Program-made: the position numbers and the translations under genes | NCBI GenBank assembly: GCA_965228165.1 | Contig: CBDDHB010000003.1 | Span: 372,001 to 436,000, forward strand | DNA: 64,000 nt | Direction of reading: 5' to 3' | Source: Oleispirillum sp965228165 | GTDB lineage: Bacteria; Pseudomonadota; Alphaproteobacteria; Rhodospirillales; Rhodospirillaceae | Notes under the pieces: generated by a model | What the model was told of the DNA's origin: nothing | What the model saw: the letters and a program-made list of their open reading frames with translations, nothing else | Database searches by the model: none | Shown: positions 1-12,973 of the stretch, one piece after another | How the letters are laid out: each line of letters opens with the position of its first letter | Position numbering within the stretch: the first letter of the stretch is position 1

Positions 1-1
1 A

Positions 2-1258
2 GCCCGTCAATACGACCTCAACACCTCCTTGAAAAGCACCCTCGCCCTGGTTCTGGCGGGCGGGCGCGGCAGCCGCCTGATGGACCTGACCGACAATCTG
101 GCCAAACCGGCGATCCCCTTCGCGGGCAAGTTCCGCATCATCGACTTCCCACTGTCCAACTGCATCCATTCCGGCATCCGCAAGGTGGCGGTGCCCACCC
201 AGTACCGGTCGCACCAGCTGATCCAGCACGTGCAACGCGGCTGGGCCTTCCTGAAGGCGGAATTGCAGGAATTCATCGAAATCTGGCCGGCCCAGCAACA
301 GACCGCCGACGAAAGCTGGTATCGCGGCACCGCCGACGCGGTGTACCAGAACATGGACTTCATCCGCGCCATCGCCCCCACCTACATCCTGGTTCTGGCG
401 GGGGACCACGTCTACAAGCAGGACTATTCGAAGATGCTGGCGCAGCACATCGAACGCGGCGCCGAGGCCACGGTCGCCTGCGTCGAGGTGCCGCGCGCCC
501 TGGCCTCCGGCTTCGGCGTGGTCAAGGTGGGCGAAAACGACCAGATCGTCGAATTCCTGGAAAAACCCGCCAACCCGCCCGGCCTGCCGCACAATCCCGA
601 GATTTCCTTCGCCAGCATGGGAATCTACATCTTCAACGCCGACTTCCTGATCGACCAGTTGATCCGCGACGCGGGAACCCAAGGGTCCAGCCGCGACTTC
701 GGCAAGGACATGCTGCCCAATCTGGTCGGCCAGTCGCGGCTGTACGCGCACCGCTTCGCCGACAGCTGCGTCCGCGCCAGCGATCAGGTCGAGCCCTATT
801 GGCGCGACGTCGGCACCGTGGACGCCTATTGGGAGGCCAATATCGACCTGACCAGCGTCACCCCGGCGCTGGACCTTTACGATCCCGACTGGCCGATCTG
901 GACCAGCCAGGAGCAGCGCCCCCCGGCGAAGTTCGTCTTCGACGACGACGACCGGCGCGGCACCGCCCTCGATTCCGTGATCGGCGCCGGATGCGTGGTT
1001 TCCGGCGGCACGGTGCGCCGTTCGTTGCTGTCCAACAACGTGCGGGTGAATTCCCATTCCCTGGTCGAGAACAGCGTCATCCTGCCCAACTGCGACATCG
1101 GACGCCATGCGCGGATCAACCGCGCCATCATCGCCCAGGACACCAATATCCCCCCCGGTCTGGTGATCGGCGAGGATCCGGAACTCGATGCCAGGCGTTT
1201 CTACCGATCCGAGGGCGGCATCGTCCTGGTCACCGCCGGAATGATCGCAGACCTGTAA
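2..1258 (+). CDS. glgC: Glucose-1-phosphate adenylyltransferase (5' end cut by window edge)
   Basis: Makes ADP-glucose from ATP and glucose-1-phosphate, the committed step of bacterial glycogen synthesis in the cytoplasm. Visible family marks are the N-terminal nucleotide-binding loop LAGGRGSRL, the segment FPLSNC, the activator/substrate segment YRGTADAVYQN, the catalytic segment LAGDHVYK, the EKP sugar-phosphate motif, and a C-terminal left-handed beta-helix with hexapeptide-like spacing (VSGGTVRRSLLSNNVRVNS). The frame is open to the left edge with no stop. The first internal start is a TTG at position 29, but the residues before it (QYDLNTSLKST) look like normal protein, so the true start is probably just outside the window. 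At least 409 residues are present against about 420-430 for the family. An OsmC-family gene follows 17 bases downstream on the same strand. Confidence 0.95.
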   Translation, partial: ARQYDLNTSLKSTLALVLAGGRGSRLMDLTDNLAKPAIPFAGKFRIIDFPLSNCIHSGIRKVAVPTQYRSHQLIQHVQRGWAFLKAELQEFIEIWPAQQQTADESWYRGTADAVYQNMDFIRAIAPTYILVLAGDHVYKQDYSKMLAQHIERGAEATVACVEVPRALASGFGVVKVGENDQIVEFLEKPANPPGLPHNPEISFASMGIYIFNADFLIDQLIRDAGTQGSSRDFGKDMLPNLVGQSRLYAHRFADSCVRASDQVEPYWRDVGTVDAYWEANIDLTSVTPALDLYDPDWPIWTSQEQRPPAKFVFDDDDRRGTALDSVIGAGCVVSGGTVRRSLLSNNVRVNSHSLVENSVILPNCDIGRHARINRAIIAQDTNIPPGLVIGEDPELDARRFYRSEGGIVLVTAGMIADL

Positions 1259-1275
1259 CGCAAAGGAGTCTCTCC

Positions 1276-1707
1276 ATGCCCTGCATGACCGCGCGGAACG
1301 ATGGCGAAAGCCGGTTTTCCGTCACCCATGTCGCCTCTGGCGTCACCATTCTGACCGACGCCCCCGCCGGACACGGCGGCGACGGCGCTTCGTTCTCCCC
1401 CATCGACCTGTGCGTCGCCGCGCTGCTGAACTGCACCGGCACCCTGATCGCGGTCAAGGCGAAAGCCCTGGGGCTGGACACCGCCGGGATGACGATGAGC
1501 GCCGACTACACCATGGCCGACGCGCCGCGCCGCATCGTCGCCACCACCATGACCGCCAACGTCCCCTTCGCCGCCGACGAACGGCAGCGGCAAAGCATGA
1601 TCCGCGCCGCCGCCACCTGCCCGGTACGCAAAAGCCTGATGGCGGAATGGAAGATCACCCTGGTCCTGCATTGGGCCGACGGCACCACCGACACCGTCGA
1701 GGAGTGA
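1276..1707 (+). CDS. OsmC/Ohr-family protein
   Basis: A 143-residue protein of the OsmC/Ohr family, whose characterised members reduce organic hydroperoxides with two cysteines. Both expected cysteines are visible, in the helix segment LLNCTGTL and in AATCPVRKSL, and the length is normal. The ATG is preceded by a clear AAGGAG at 1262-1267. It lies 17 bases after glgC on the same strand, so the two are probably cotranscribed, although no functional link to glycogen is obvious. The stop is convergent with the thiC remnant, 7 bases away. The substrate cannot be told from sequence; many OsmC-like (YhfA-type) members remain uncharacterised. Confidence 0.85.
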   Translation: MPCMTARNDGESRFSVTHVASGVTILTDAPAGHGGDGASFSPIDLCVAALLNCTGTLIAVKAKALGLDTAGMTMSADYTMADAPRRIVATTMTANVPFAADERQRQSMIRAAATCPVRKSLMAEWKITLVLHWADGTTDTVEE

Positions 1708-1714
1708 TCCTCGA

Positions 1715-2889
1715 TTAGTCGGGGGCTTCCGCCGTCGCCGCGCGGAAGCCCCGCATCGAACAGAACGCCTCGCCGCACATCGTGCAATGGTGGCCGTCGC
1801 CCGCGATCTCGCCGCGATAGGCCGCCGCCGTCGCCGGATCGATCGCCAGCGCGATCTGCTCCCCCCAGCAAAAGTCCACCCGCGCCCGGGACAGGGCGTC
1901 GTCGCGGGCGCGGGCGGCGGAGTTCCCCTTCGCCAGGTCGGCGGCGTGCGCGGCGATGCGGAAGGCGGTCACCCCGGTCCGCACGTCGTCGCGATCGGGC
2001 AGGCTTAAGTGTTCCTTCGGCGTCACCACGCACAGCATCGACACCCCCATCGCCGCGATCATCGCGCCGCCGATCGCGCCGGTGATGTGGTCGAAGCCGG
2101 GCGCGGCGTCGGTGACCAGCGACCCCAGGGTGTAAAGCGGCGCGTCGCCGCAGGCTTCCGCGTGGCGGGTCATGTTCTCGGCGATCTTGTGCATCGGCAC
2201 GTGGCCGGGGCCTTCGATCATCGTCTGCACGCCCGCATCCCCGGCGACCCGCGCCAACTCGCCCAGGGTCGCGAGTTCGGCGAACTGAGCGGCGTCATTG
2301 GCGTCGGCGGTGCAGCCGGGGCGCAGGCCGTCGCCCAGGGACACCGCCATGTCGAAGGCGGCGAGGATGGCGCAAATTTCGGCGAAGCGCTCGTACAGGA
2401 AATTCTCCCGGCGGTGGGCGGCGCACCAGCGGGCGACGATGGCGCCGCCACGACTGACCACCCCGGCCAGACGCCTTTGCGCCAGCGCCAGATGGGGGCG
2501 CAGCACCCCGGCGTGAATGGTGACGTAGTCCACCCCCTGTTCGGCCTGTTCGACCAGAACCTCGCGATAGATTTCCCAGCTCAGGTCCTCGGCCCGCCCG
2601 CCCGTTGCAGCGCCTCGTACAAAGGAACGGTGCCCACCGGCACCGGCGCGGCGCGCAGGACCGCCTGTCGCGTCGCCCGAATCGCCGGTCCGGTGGACAG
2701 GTCCATCACCGTATCCGCGCCCCAGGCCAACGCGTCGGACATCTTGGCGACCTCGGCGGCGGTGTCCGACACCGTCCCCGAAGCGCCGATGTTGGCGTTG
2801 ACCTTGACCCGGAAGTTGCGGCCGATGACCATCGGCTCCAGTTCCGGATGGTTGAGGTTGGCGGGGATGATCGCCGCGCCGCGCGCCAC
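1715..2889 (-). pseudogene. thiC: Phosphomethylpyrimidine synthase remnant (5'-truncated and frameshifted)
   Basis: ThiC is the radical-SAM enzyme that converts aminoimidazole ribotide to the HMP pyrimidine of thiamine. The 3' part is well preserved, including EGPGHVPMHKI and the C-terminal iron-sulfur motif CTMCGEAFC (CX2CX4C). Two defects break it. The reading frame changes near 2595-2602, inside a GGGC-type repeat: upstream coding (IIPANLNHPELEP through VGTVPLYEALQRAGG) and downstream coding (RAEDLSWEIYREVL) are both typical ThiC but lie in different frames, one base apart. The homology also starts abruptly near 2889, so roughly the first 200 or more of about 600 residues are missing. At the break the other strand becomes the middle of an unrelated hydrolase gene. 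No TPP riboswitch is present because the upstream region is gone. One-base errors could explain the frameshift but not the lost 5' end. Confidence 0.85.
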
Positions 2890-3274
2890 CCCCTACGAGG
2901 ACGTGGGCGGCCCCTTCTTCCTCGACCCCGAAGGCCAGACCCCAGACACCATTCCCGACGACCAGTCGCTGTGGATCAAGACCGACAAGGGTCTGGTGGT
3001 GATTTGCGGCTGCGCCCACTCCGGCGTCGTCAACACCGTCCATCAGGCGCGCCGGGTCACCGGCGAGCACCGCATCGCCGGGCTGATCGGCGGCTTTCAC
3101 CTCAACGCCGCGTCGGAGACCCGGCTGCGGGAAACCGCGCGGGTGCTGCTGGACTGGAACGTCGGCTTCATCATGCCGTGCCACTGCTCGGGCCAGGCGG
3201 CCACCGAATACCTGCGCGACCGCTTCGGCGACCGGGTGCAGGCGTTCGGCATGGGCGACGTTCTGAAAATCTGA
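2885..3274 (+). pseudogene. MBL-fold metallo-hydrolase, C-terminal half only
   Basis: About 128 residues matching the C-terminal half of metallo-beta-lactamase-fold hydrolases of the type annotated as dihydropteroate/RFA-P synthase-like. The signature is DPEGQ...PDDQSLW followed by CGCAHSGVVNTV and, near the end, MPCHCSG. The N-terminal HxHxDH zinc motif is absent because recognisable coding begins abruptly near 2885-2890, exactly where the antisense thiC homology stops. The surviving frame continues open to the left across antisense thiC but encodes nothing recognisable there. No plausible start is seen at the break. This is most simply one side of a deletion that removed the 5' ends of two divergent genes. 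Confidence 0.75.
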
Positions 3275-3333
3275 ATCAGGCGCCAAGAAAGGCGGCTTCG
3301 GCGCGCGCCGCGAGACGCATCGTGGGCGACGGG

Positions 3334-3801
3334 TCAACCGCGCCCGCGATAGGTCGGCACCTCCTGCTCGGGAATCCACACGCCGCGCGGCGGATCGCCG
3401 CTTTGCCAGAAGACGTCGATCGGCATGCCGCCGCGCGGATACCAATAGCCGCCGATGCGCAGCCACACCGGCTCCAGGGTTTCCATCAAACGGCGGGCGA
3501 CGAAGACGGTGCAGCTTTCGTGGAAGGCGCCGTGGTTGCGAAAGGCGTGGAAGAACAGCTTCAACGACTTCGATTCGACCAGCCAGCGCCCCGGCACGTA
3601 GTCGATCACCAGATGGGCGAAGTCGGGCTGGCCGGTGACCGGACACAGCGAGGTGAACTCCGGACAGGTGAAGCGCACCAGGGTCCGCGCCTTGTCGTCG
3701 CCGGTCCAGGGAATGCGCTCCAGCGGCGCTTCCTCGGGGGTGGCGGCGGCGCGCGTCGCGTGGCCCAGTTGGGTCAGGATGGGTTCGAGCTTGTCGTTCA
3801 T
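3334..3801 (-). CDS. queF: NADPH-dependent 7-cyano-7-deazaguanine reductase
   Basis: Reduces preQ0 to preQ1 with NADPH in queuosine biosynthesis. At 155 residues it is a single-domain YkvM-type QueF. The nucleophilic cysteine lies in FTSLCPVTGQPDF, and the family-defining motif is ESKSLKLFFHAFRNHG. His and Glu of the preQ0 pocket are seen in the HESC region. The ATG has an AAGGAG nine bases upstream. The gene converges on the hydrolase remnant and diverges from the gene at 3898. No other queuosine genes are in the window; folE at 14.1 kb makes the shared precursor dihydroneopterin triphosphate. Confidence 0.95.
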   Translation of the reverse strand: MNDKLEPILTQLGHATRAAATPEEAPLERIPWTGDDKARTLVRFTCPEFTSLCPVTGQPDFAHLVIDYVPGRWLVESKSLKLFFHAFRNHGAFHESCTVFVARRLMETLEPVWLRIGGYWYPRGGMPIDVFWQSGDPPRGVWIPEQEVPTYRGRG

Positions 3802-3897
3802 CTGCGGAATCTCCTTTTCCCGGCATCATATTCCGGGTTTTCCCTTGCCGGAAGCGCGGCGACGCGCTTCCCTGGATTCCCCCTGACGGAGTCCGCC

Positions 3898-5031
3898 ATG
3901 CCCTCCCGACCCGACGACTGGAACCGCCTGAACGCCGCCACCACCTGGCTGTCCCATGCCGCGATCCTGGACCCGCCGGAGGGCGACGCGGCCAGCCGCC
4001 CGGTCTGGCGGGCGATCGCCGAAGCCCGCTTCGACGCCGCCATGGCCCTGGCGGAAGACGCCTTCGCGGCGGGCGGCGGCGGCGACGTGTGCGAGGCGAT
4101 GGGCCTGCTGTGCCGGATATCCCGGCGGGAGGACTTGGCGGAGGAATTCTTCGCCCTCGCCCCGCCGCCCGACGCCCGCGTCTGGCGCAACCGGGGCGTC
4201 GCCGCCCTGTGGGCGCGGCGCTGGTCCGACGCGGCGGCGGCCTTCGCCAGAGGCGCGGGAAACGGCGCGAACGGACGATGGTGCGATGTCGCCCACGGCC
4301 TGATGGCGACGGTGGCGCGACGCTGGAGCCTCGCCGCCGCGATTCTGGGGGAGCCCACCCGGCCAGCGGGCGAAGACGGGCTGGAACCGCTCGCCCACCT
4401 GTGCCGCATGGCCGCCGCCTTCGGCCTCTCCGGCCTCGCCGCCGAGATGGGGCCGGACCTGCGCCCGGCGCTGCTGACCGCGCCGGAAACCGCCGCGCCG
4501 CCGCCCAATCCGGGCAGCGGACGCCCGGAGCGCGGCCTCGCCGCCGACCTGATCCTGTTCCTTGCCTGCGACCCGGCCTATCTGGATCGCCACGGCCTCG
4601 CCGCGCTGGCCAGCTTCGCCCTGTCCCATCCCGGACGCCGCCTGGGGGCGCACCTGCACCTCTACGACCCCACCCCGCCATCGGCGGCGCTGGCCCGCCG
4701 CGCGGCGGAGACCCTGGGCCTCGATCTGGTCCTGACCGCCGAAACCACCCCCGCCGAGGCCGGTCGTTTCCTCGCCGACGCCGCCTTGCTGATCGGCGAT
4801 TCCCTGGGGCGGGGACGGCGGTTGTGGTTCCTCGACCAGTGGGCGCTGCTGCTGGCGGCGGCGCGCCACCCCCGCGCCCTTCGCCGCCTGCCCTGGCGCT
4901 GCGTCTACGACACCGATTTCCGCGAAACCTCCTGGGTCTGGCAGGCCAACGACGACCGCAAGAGCCGCTCCCCGGCCTATCTGGAGGAAGTTGCGCGCCT
5001 GCGCCGCGCCGCCCTGACGGGCGGGGCCTGA
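3898..5031 (+). CDS. Unrecognised protein with helical-repeat-like N-terminal half
   Basis: A 377-residue cytoplasmic protein, very rich in Ala, Arg and Pro, that I do not recognise. The first half (about residues 1-200) reads as paired helices with alternating Ala/Leu/Trp positions, resembling degenerate TPR units (VWRNRGVAALWARRW). The second half (about 215-377) has mixed alpha/beta character with segments such as LILFLACDPAYLDRHG and LHLYDPTPPSAA, and a conserved-looking tail WRCVYDTDFRETSWVW. No signal peptide or membrane segment is visible. The ATG follows a short GGAG-like element. It stands alone between divergent queF and the kinase operon 124 bases downstream. A glycosyltransferase-like role is conceivable from the second half but is not supported by a motif. 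Confidence 0.6.
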   Translation: MPSRPDDWNRLNAATTWLSHAAILDPPEGDAASRPVWRAIAEARFDAAMALAEDAFAAGGGGDVCEAMGLLCRISRREDLAEEFFALAPPPDARVWRNRGVAALWARRWSDAAAAFARGAGNGANGRWCDVAHGLMATVARRWSLAAAILGEPTRPAGEDGLEPLAHLCRMAAAFGLSGLAAEMGPDLRPALLTAPETAAPPPNPGSGRPERGLAADLILFLACDPAYLDRHGLAALASFALSHPGRRLGAHLHLYDPTPPSAALARRAAETLGLDLVLTAETTPAEAGRFLADAALLIGDSLGRGRRLWFLDQWALLLAAARHPRALRRLPWRCVYDTDFRETSWVWQANDDRKSRSPAYLEEVARLRRAALTGGA

Positions 5032-5155
5032 TCGCCGGAACGGAGACTTCGGCTGTTGCCGCCCAGCCCTCCGAAGGAGTATGTTTCACCGAACAGAGAA
5101 AAAAATTCATACCACCGAAGCCGTCCAAAAGGCGCGGTCAGATGGGGGATACACG

Positions 5156-9270
<4,115 letters not shown>

Positions 9271-9274
<4 letters not shown>

Positions 9275-10137
9275 CCGACGCCGCCGCCGAACTGGAAAAC
9301 CAGCGCCTGGAAATCCGCCTGCTGCTCGAGGCGATCTATCAGAAATCCGGGTTCGACTTTCGCGGCTATGCCGCCGCCCACATCAAGCGCCGCCTGGAAC
9401 ACATCCGGGCGCGGGCGGGTCTGGCCTCGTTCTGCGACGTCACCCATCGCCTGATCTGGGACGACGGCTTCTTCGACGAGGTCCTGTCCGCCCTGTCGAT
9501 CAACGTCACCGAGATGTTCCGCGATCCGGGCTTCTATCGCCGGGTGCGCGAGGCGGTGATCCCCCACCTTAAGACCTATCCCTTCATCAAGGTCTGGCAC
9601 GCCGGATGCGCCGCCGGGCAGGAAGTCTATTCCATGGCGATCCTGCTGGAAGAGGAAGGGATGAAAAACCGCGCGCAACTCTATGCCACCGACATCAATC
9701 CCCCGGTCCTGGAAGCCGCGCGGCAGGCGATCTACCCCCTCGACGTGATGCGCCAGTATACCGCCAACTACCAGAAGTCCGGAGGAAAGACCTCGTTCTC
9801 GGAATACTACACCGCCGACAACGACTCGGCGGCCTTGAACAGCACGTTGAAGGCCAATGTTCTTTTCTCGCCGCACAATCTGGTGACCGACGGAATCTTC
9901 GGCGAGATGAACGTGATATTCTGCCGCAACGTTCTGATCTACTTCGGCGACGAGTTGCAAAACAAGGTAATCAAGTTATTCCTTGACAGTCTTTGCAATG
10001 GCGGGTTCCTTTGCCTTGGGTCGAAGGAAAGTCTTCGTTTTTCCGATCACGCCGACGCCTTCGACGTCGTCGACGCGCGGGAAAAGATCTACCGCAAGCG
10101 ACCGGTACGGACGCCCGTGGGGCGGGGGGACGCATGA
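9271..10137 (+). CDS. cheR: CheR-type protein-glutamate O-methyltransferase
   Basis: A 288-residue SAM-dependent methyltransferase of the CheR family, which methylates glutamate side chains in coiled-coil receptors. Both parts are visible: the N-terminal helical domain (FDFRGYAAAHIKRRLEHI) and the catalytic domain with the family marks NVTEMFRDPGFY, the SAM loop WHAGCAAGQEVYS, ATDINPPVLE and FCRNVLIYF. Its ATG overlaps the kinase stop (ATGA), and its own stop overlaps the start of cheB the same way, so translation is coupled. No chemoreceptor is encoded nearby, so the kinase coiled coil is the obvious candidate substrate (inference). Confidence 0.93.
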
Positions 10138-10727
10138 CCGTGAGCGCGATCGTCATCGGCGCATCGGCGGGAGGGTTGGAGGCGATCGGCACCGTGCTGT
10201 CCGCCCTGCCCGAGAATTTCGCGCCCACCGTGGTGATCGTCCAGCACATCCCCACCAACGCCGGCGACGCCCTGCCCCGCCGCTTCCAGCGCGACTGTCG
10301 CCTGCCGGTGCGCGAGGCCGAGGACAAGGAGCCGATGACCGCCGGAACCGTCTTCGTCGCGCCGCCCGACTTCCATCTTCTGGTCGAGGCCGACCGCCGC
10401 TTCAGCCTCTCGCGGGAGGAACGGGTCAATTTTTCCCGCCCGTCGATCGACGTTCTGTTCGAAACCGCGGTGGAAGCCTTCTGCGACGAACTGGCGGGTG
10501 TTATCCTGACCGGCGCCAGCGCCGACGGCGCGGCGGGTCTGTCCAGGATCAACCGCATGGGAGGATTGAGCGTCGTGCAGGACCCCGCGACCGCCGAGGT
10601 GGAGATCATGCCCCGCGCCGCGATCGAGGCGTGCGCGGTCGGCCACGTGCTGCCGCTGGCGGCGATCGGCCCCTTCCTGGCGCGCCTGGGGGCGGAGGGC
10701 GGAACGCCGTGCAAGCCGATATCCTGA
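10134..10727 (+). CDS. cheB: CheB-type methylesterase domain without receiver
   Basis: A 197-residue stand-alone catalytic domain of protein-glutamate methylesterase/glutaminase. The catalytic triad is visible as Ser in VIGASAGG, His in IVQHIPTN and Asp in GASADGAAGL. Canonical CheB (about 350 residues) has an N-terminal receiver that gates activity; here it is absent from the start of the protein, so control must come from elsewhere, possibly one of the three kinase receivers or the REC-GGDEF partner. The gene overlaps cheR by four bases and the downstream gene by 19 bases. Receiver-less CheB proteins are known in alternative signalling clusters. Confidence 0.9.
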   Translation: MTVSAIVIGASAGGLEAIGTVLSALPENFAPTVVIVQHIPTNAGDALPRRFQRDCRLPVREAEDKEPMTAGTVFVAPPDFHLLVEADRRFSLSREERVNFSRPSIDVLFETAVEAFCDELAGVILTGASADGAAGLSRINRMGGLSVVQDPATAEVEIMPRAAIEACAVGHVLPLAAIGPFLARLGAEGGTPCKPIS

Positions 10728-11704
10728 TCGTCGACGACAATCCCAACAACCTGTTCGCGCTGGAAAACATTCTGGCCGCGCCGGGTCTGAACATCGTCAA
10801 GGCGCAGTCGGGCAACGAGGCGCTGGCGAAAACCCTGTCGCACGAATTCGCCATCGCGCTTCTCGACGTGCAGATGCCGGAAATGGACGGCTTCGAAACC
10901 GCCGCCCTGATGCGCGGCAATTCCCGCACCCGCAACATCCCGATCATCTTCGTCACCGCCAACCGCACCGAGCGCGAGCACATCTTCCGGGGCTACGATT
11001 CGGGCGCGGTGGACTATCTGGCCAAGCCCCTCGACGTCGGGGTCCTGAAAAGCAAGATCAACGTCTTCCTGGAACTCCACCGCCAGCGCCGCGAACTGGA
11101 GGAAAAGACCCGCGAACTCGACGCCAAGATCGCCGAAATGGAGCGCCTGCAAAACCTGTTGCAGGAGCGCAACGAGCAACTGCGGGTGTTGTCGCGCACC
11201 GATCGCCTGACCGGCATCTTCAACCGCCTCTCCTTCGACGAGACCCTGGACTACGAATGGCGGCGCTGCACCCGCAACAACAAGCCGCTGACCCTGATCA
11301 TGGCCGACATCGACCATTTCAAGGCCTATAACGACTGCCTGGGGCACATCGCGGGCGACCACTGCCTGAAGCAGGTGGCCTGGGCGCTGTCCGCCGCGCT
11401 GATGCGCCACGTCGATACCATCGCCCGCTACGGCGGCGAGGAATTCGCCGCGATCCTGCCGGAAACCGACGAAGGCGGCGCGATCGCCGTGGTGACGCGG
11501 ATGCGCAACGCGGTCAAGGCGCTGTCCATCGCGCACCCGGCCTCCGCCACCGAAAAGCACGTCACCATCAGCCTGGGCGTCGCGGCGATCGTTCCCACCG
11601 CCGAGACCTCGCCCCTGCGCCTGATCGAAATGGCCGACACCGCGATGTATCAGGCGAAGTCGCGGGGGCGCGACCGCCACGCCCTGTTCAGCCAGATTGG
11701 CTGA
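10709..11704 (+). CDS. Response regulator with GGDEF diguanylate cyclase output
   Basis: A 331-residue REC-GGDEF protein predicted to make cyclic di-GMP when phosphorylated. The receiver has the acidic pair IVDDN, phospho-Asp in LLDVQMPEMDG and the switch Lys in YLAKPLDVG. A helical linker follows (about 125-165), then a GGDEF domain with the active-site loop YGGEEF and an allosteric inhibition site RHVD five residues before it, so it should be active and product-inhibited. The start is a GTG overlapping cheB by 19 bases, which couples it to the kinase operon. The kinase is its likely phosphodonor. The 3' end overlaps the convergent peptidase gene by 17 bases. Confidence 0.93.
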   Translation: MQADILIVDDNPNNLFALENILAAPGLNIVKAQSGNEALAKTLSHEFAIALLDVQMPEMDGFETAALMRGNSRTRNIPIIFVTANRTEREHIFRGYDSGAVDYLAKPLDVGVLKSKINVFLELHRQRRELEEKTRELDAKIAEMERLQNLLQERNEQLRVLSRTDRLTGIFNRLSFDETLDYEWRRCTRNNKPLTLIMADIDHFKAYNDCLGHIAGDHCLKQVAWALSAALMRHVDTIARYGGEEFAAILPETDEGGAIAVVTRMRNAVKALSIAHPASATEKHVTISLGVAAIVPTAETSPLRLIEMADTAMYQAKSRGRDRHALFSQIG

Positions 11705-12791
11705 GCAGCAGTTCCGCCAGGGCCGCGCCGGGAAGCGCCTCGACCGTGCGGCTTAAGCGTCCGGTGCAGGATTCGGCCGCCAGCATGGCGTTGAGAACCG
11801 CCCCTTCCACCGCCTCGACCACCGCCAGAAATATCGGATCCAAGCGATCGTTGCCGATCGCTTCCAGGCTCAGGCGGCGCGGTTCGGGCAGCGGGCCTTG
11901 CGCGTTGGCGGTGGAAAACGCCAGGAAAATATCGCCGGAACCGTTGCCCGAAGGCGTGCCGCCGCGCCCGATGCCCAGGGCGGCGCGGCGCGCCAGACGC
12001 TGCATCTGGATCGGCAGCAGCGGCACATCGGTGGCGATCACCGCGACGATCGACCCCTTTTCCCGCGTCCAGACCGTCTTGCCGGGCAGGCGATCCCCCA
12101 CCCGCCTGCCGCACACCGTCAGCCAGGGGCGCAGGCCGTGGTTGGCCTGCACCAACGCGCCGACCGTGACCTCCTGCCCGGCGACGCTCAAACGGCGCGA
12201 GGCGGTGCCGGTGCCGCCCTTGTACTCGTAGCAGATCATCCCCGTGCCGCCGCCGACGCTGCCCTCCGCCACCGCGCCGCCGGTCGCGCCGTCGATCGCC
12301 GCCAGAACGTGCGCCTCGGCGACGTGCTGGCCATAGATATCGTTCAGCCAGCCGTCATAGGTCTCCGCCGCCACCGGCAGGAGCCACAGCCCCTTTTCCT
12401 CCAGACGCGGACGGAACCGATTCGCCATCCAGCGGATGGTGGCGTGGTGCGCGATGCCGAGCGACAGGGTGTTGTTCAGGGTGATCGGCCCGGCGAACCA
12501 GCCCGCCTCGTCGATCCAGTGGGTGCCGGTCATCTCGCCGTTGCCGTTCATCGAAAACCGCCCCGCCCATACCGGCGTCAGCAGGTCTTCCGGCGGACGC
12601 GGCAGGATCGCGGTGACGCCGGTACGGATGTCGGGCGTCGTTGGATCGGCCAGGGTAGAAAACCCCACCGCCACCCCCGGAACGTCGGTGATCGCGTTCA
12701 ACGGCCCCGGCGTTCCCGGCAGCGGCAGCTCCCATCCGCGAGCCCGCAAGCGACCGGAGGGGGAACGGACCAGGGGATCGAAAACCGGCAT
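11688..12791 (-). CDS. P1 (DmpA/S58) family aminopeptidase
   Basis: A 367-residue member of the P1 family, which includes L-aminopeptidase/D-esterase DmpA and beta-aminopeptidase BapA. These N-terminal nucleophile enzymes activate themselves by cleaving before a serine. The motif is GNGSGDIFLAFSTAN, where the Ser after the second Gly is the expected nucleophile and cleavage site, giving an alpha chain of about 250 and a beta chain of about 115 residues. Other family marks are ITDVPGVAVG near the start, LNNTLSLG and EGSVGGGTGM. No signal peptide is visible, so a cytoplasmic location is likely. Substrate range is not predictable from sequence. Confidence 0.88.
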   Translation of the reverse strand: MPVFDPLVRSPSGRLRARGWELPLPGTPGPLNAITDVPGVAVGFSTLADPTTPDIRTGVTAILPRPPEDLLTPVWAGRFSMNGNGEMTGTHWIDEAGWFAGPITLNNTLSLGIAHHATIRWMANRFRPRLEEKGLWLLPVAAETYDGWLNDIYGQHVAEAHVLAAIDGATGGAVAEGSVGGGTGMICYEYKGGTGTASRRLSVAGQEVTVGALVQANHGLRPWLTVCGRRVGDRLPGKTVWTREKGSIVAVIATDVPLLPIQMQRLARRAALGIGRGGTPSGNGSGDIFLAFSTANAQGPLPEPRRLSLEAIGNDRLDPIFLAVVEAVEGAVLNAMLAAESCTGRLSRTVEALPGAALAELLLSQSG

Positions 12792-12973
12792 CGGCGGAAC
12801 CTCGGCGAGTGGGAAAATCGGTCACCCCAGGATGACCCGCCGCCGCGTCCCTTGTCAAAACCCCATGCCCCAAAAATCTGGGATCAATTCGCGCCGATTG
12901 CGCCGACGCGAGGTTTCCGGGACAATCCGTTTCACGCGTCGAAACGCGCCATGCCAAAAAGGGAGAATCGATC

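Noticed and set aside
1715..5128. A single 1137-codon gene containing the ThiC C-terminus
   Set aside because: Only the last 290 or so residues are ThiC; the rest is antisense to queF and the gene at 3898, in Arg/Gly-rich shadow.
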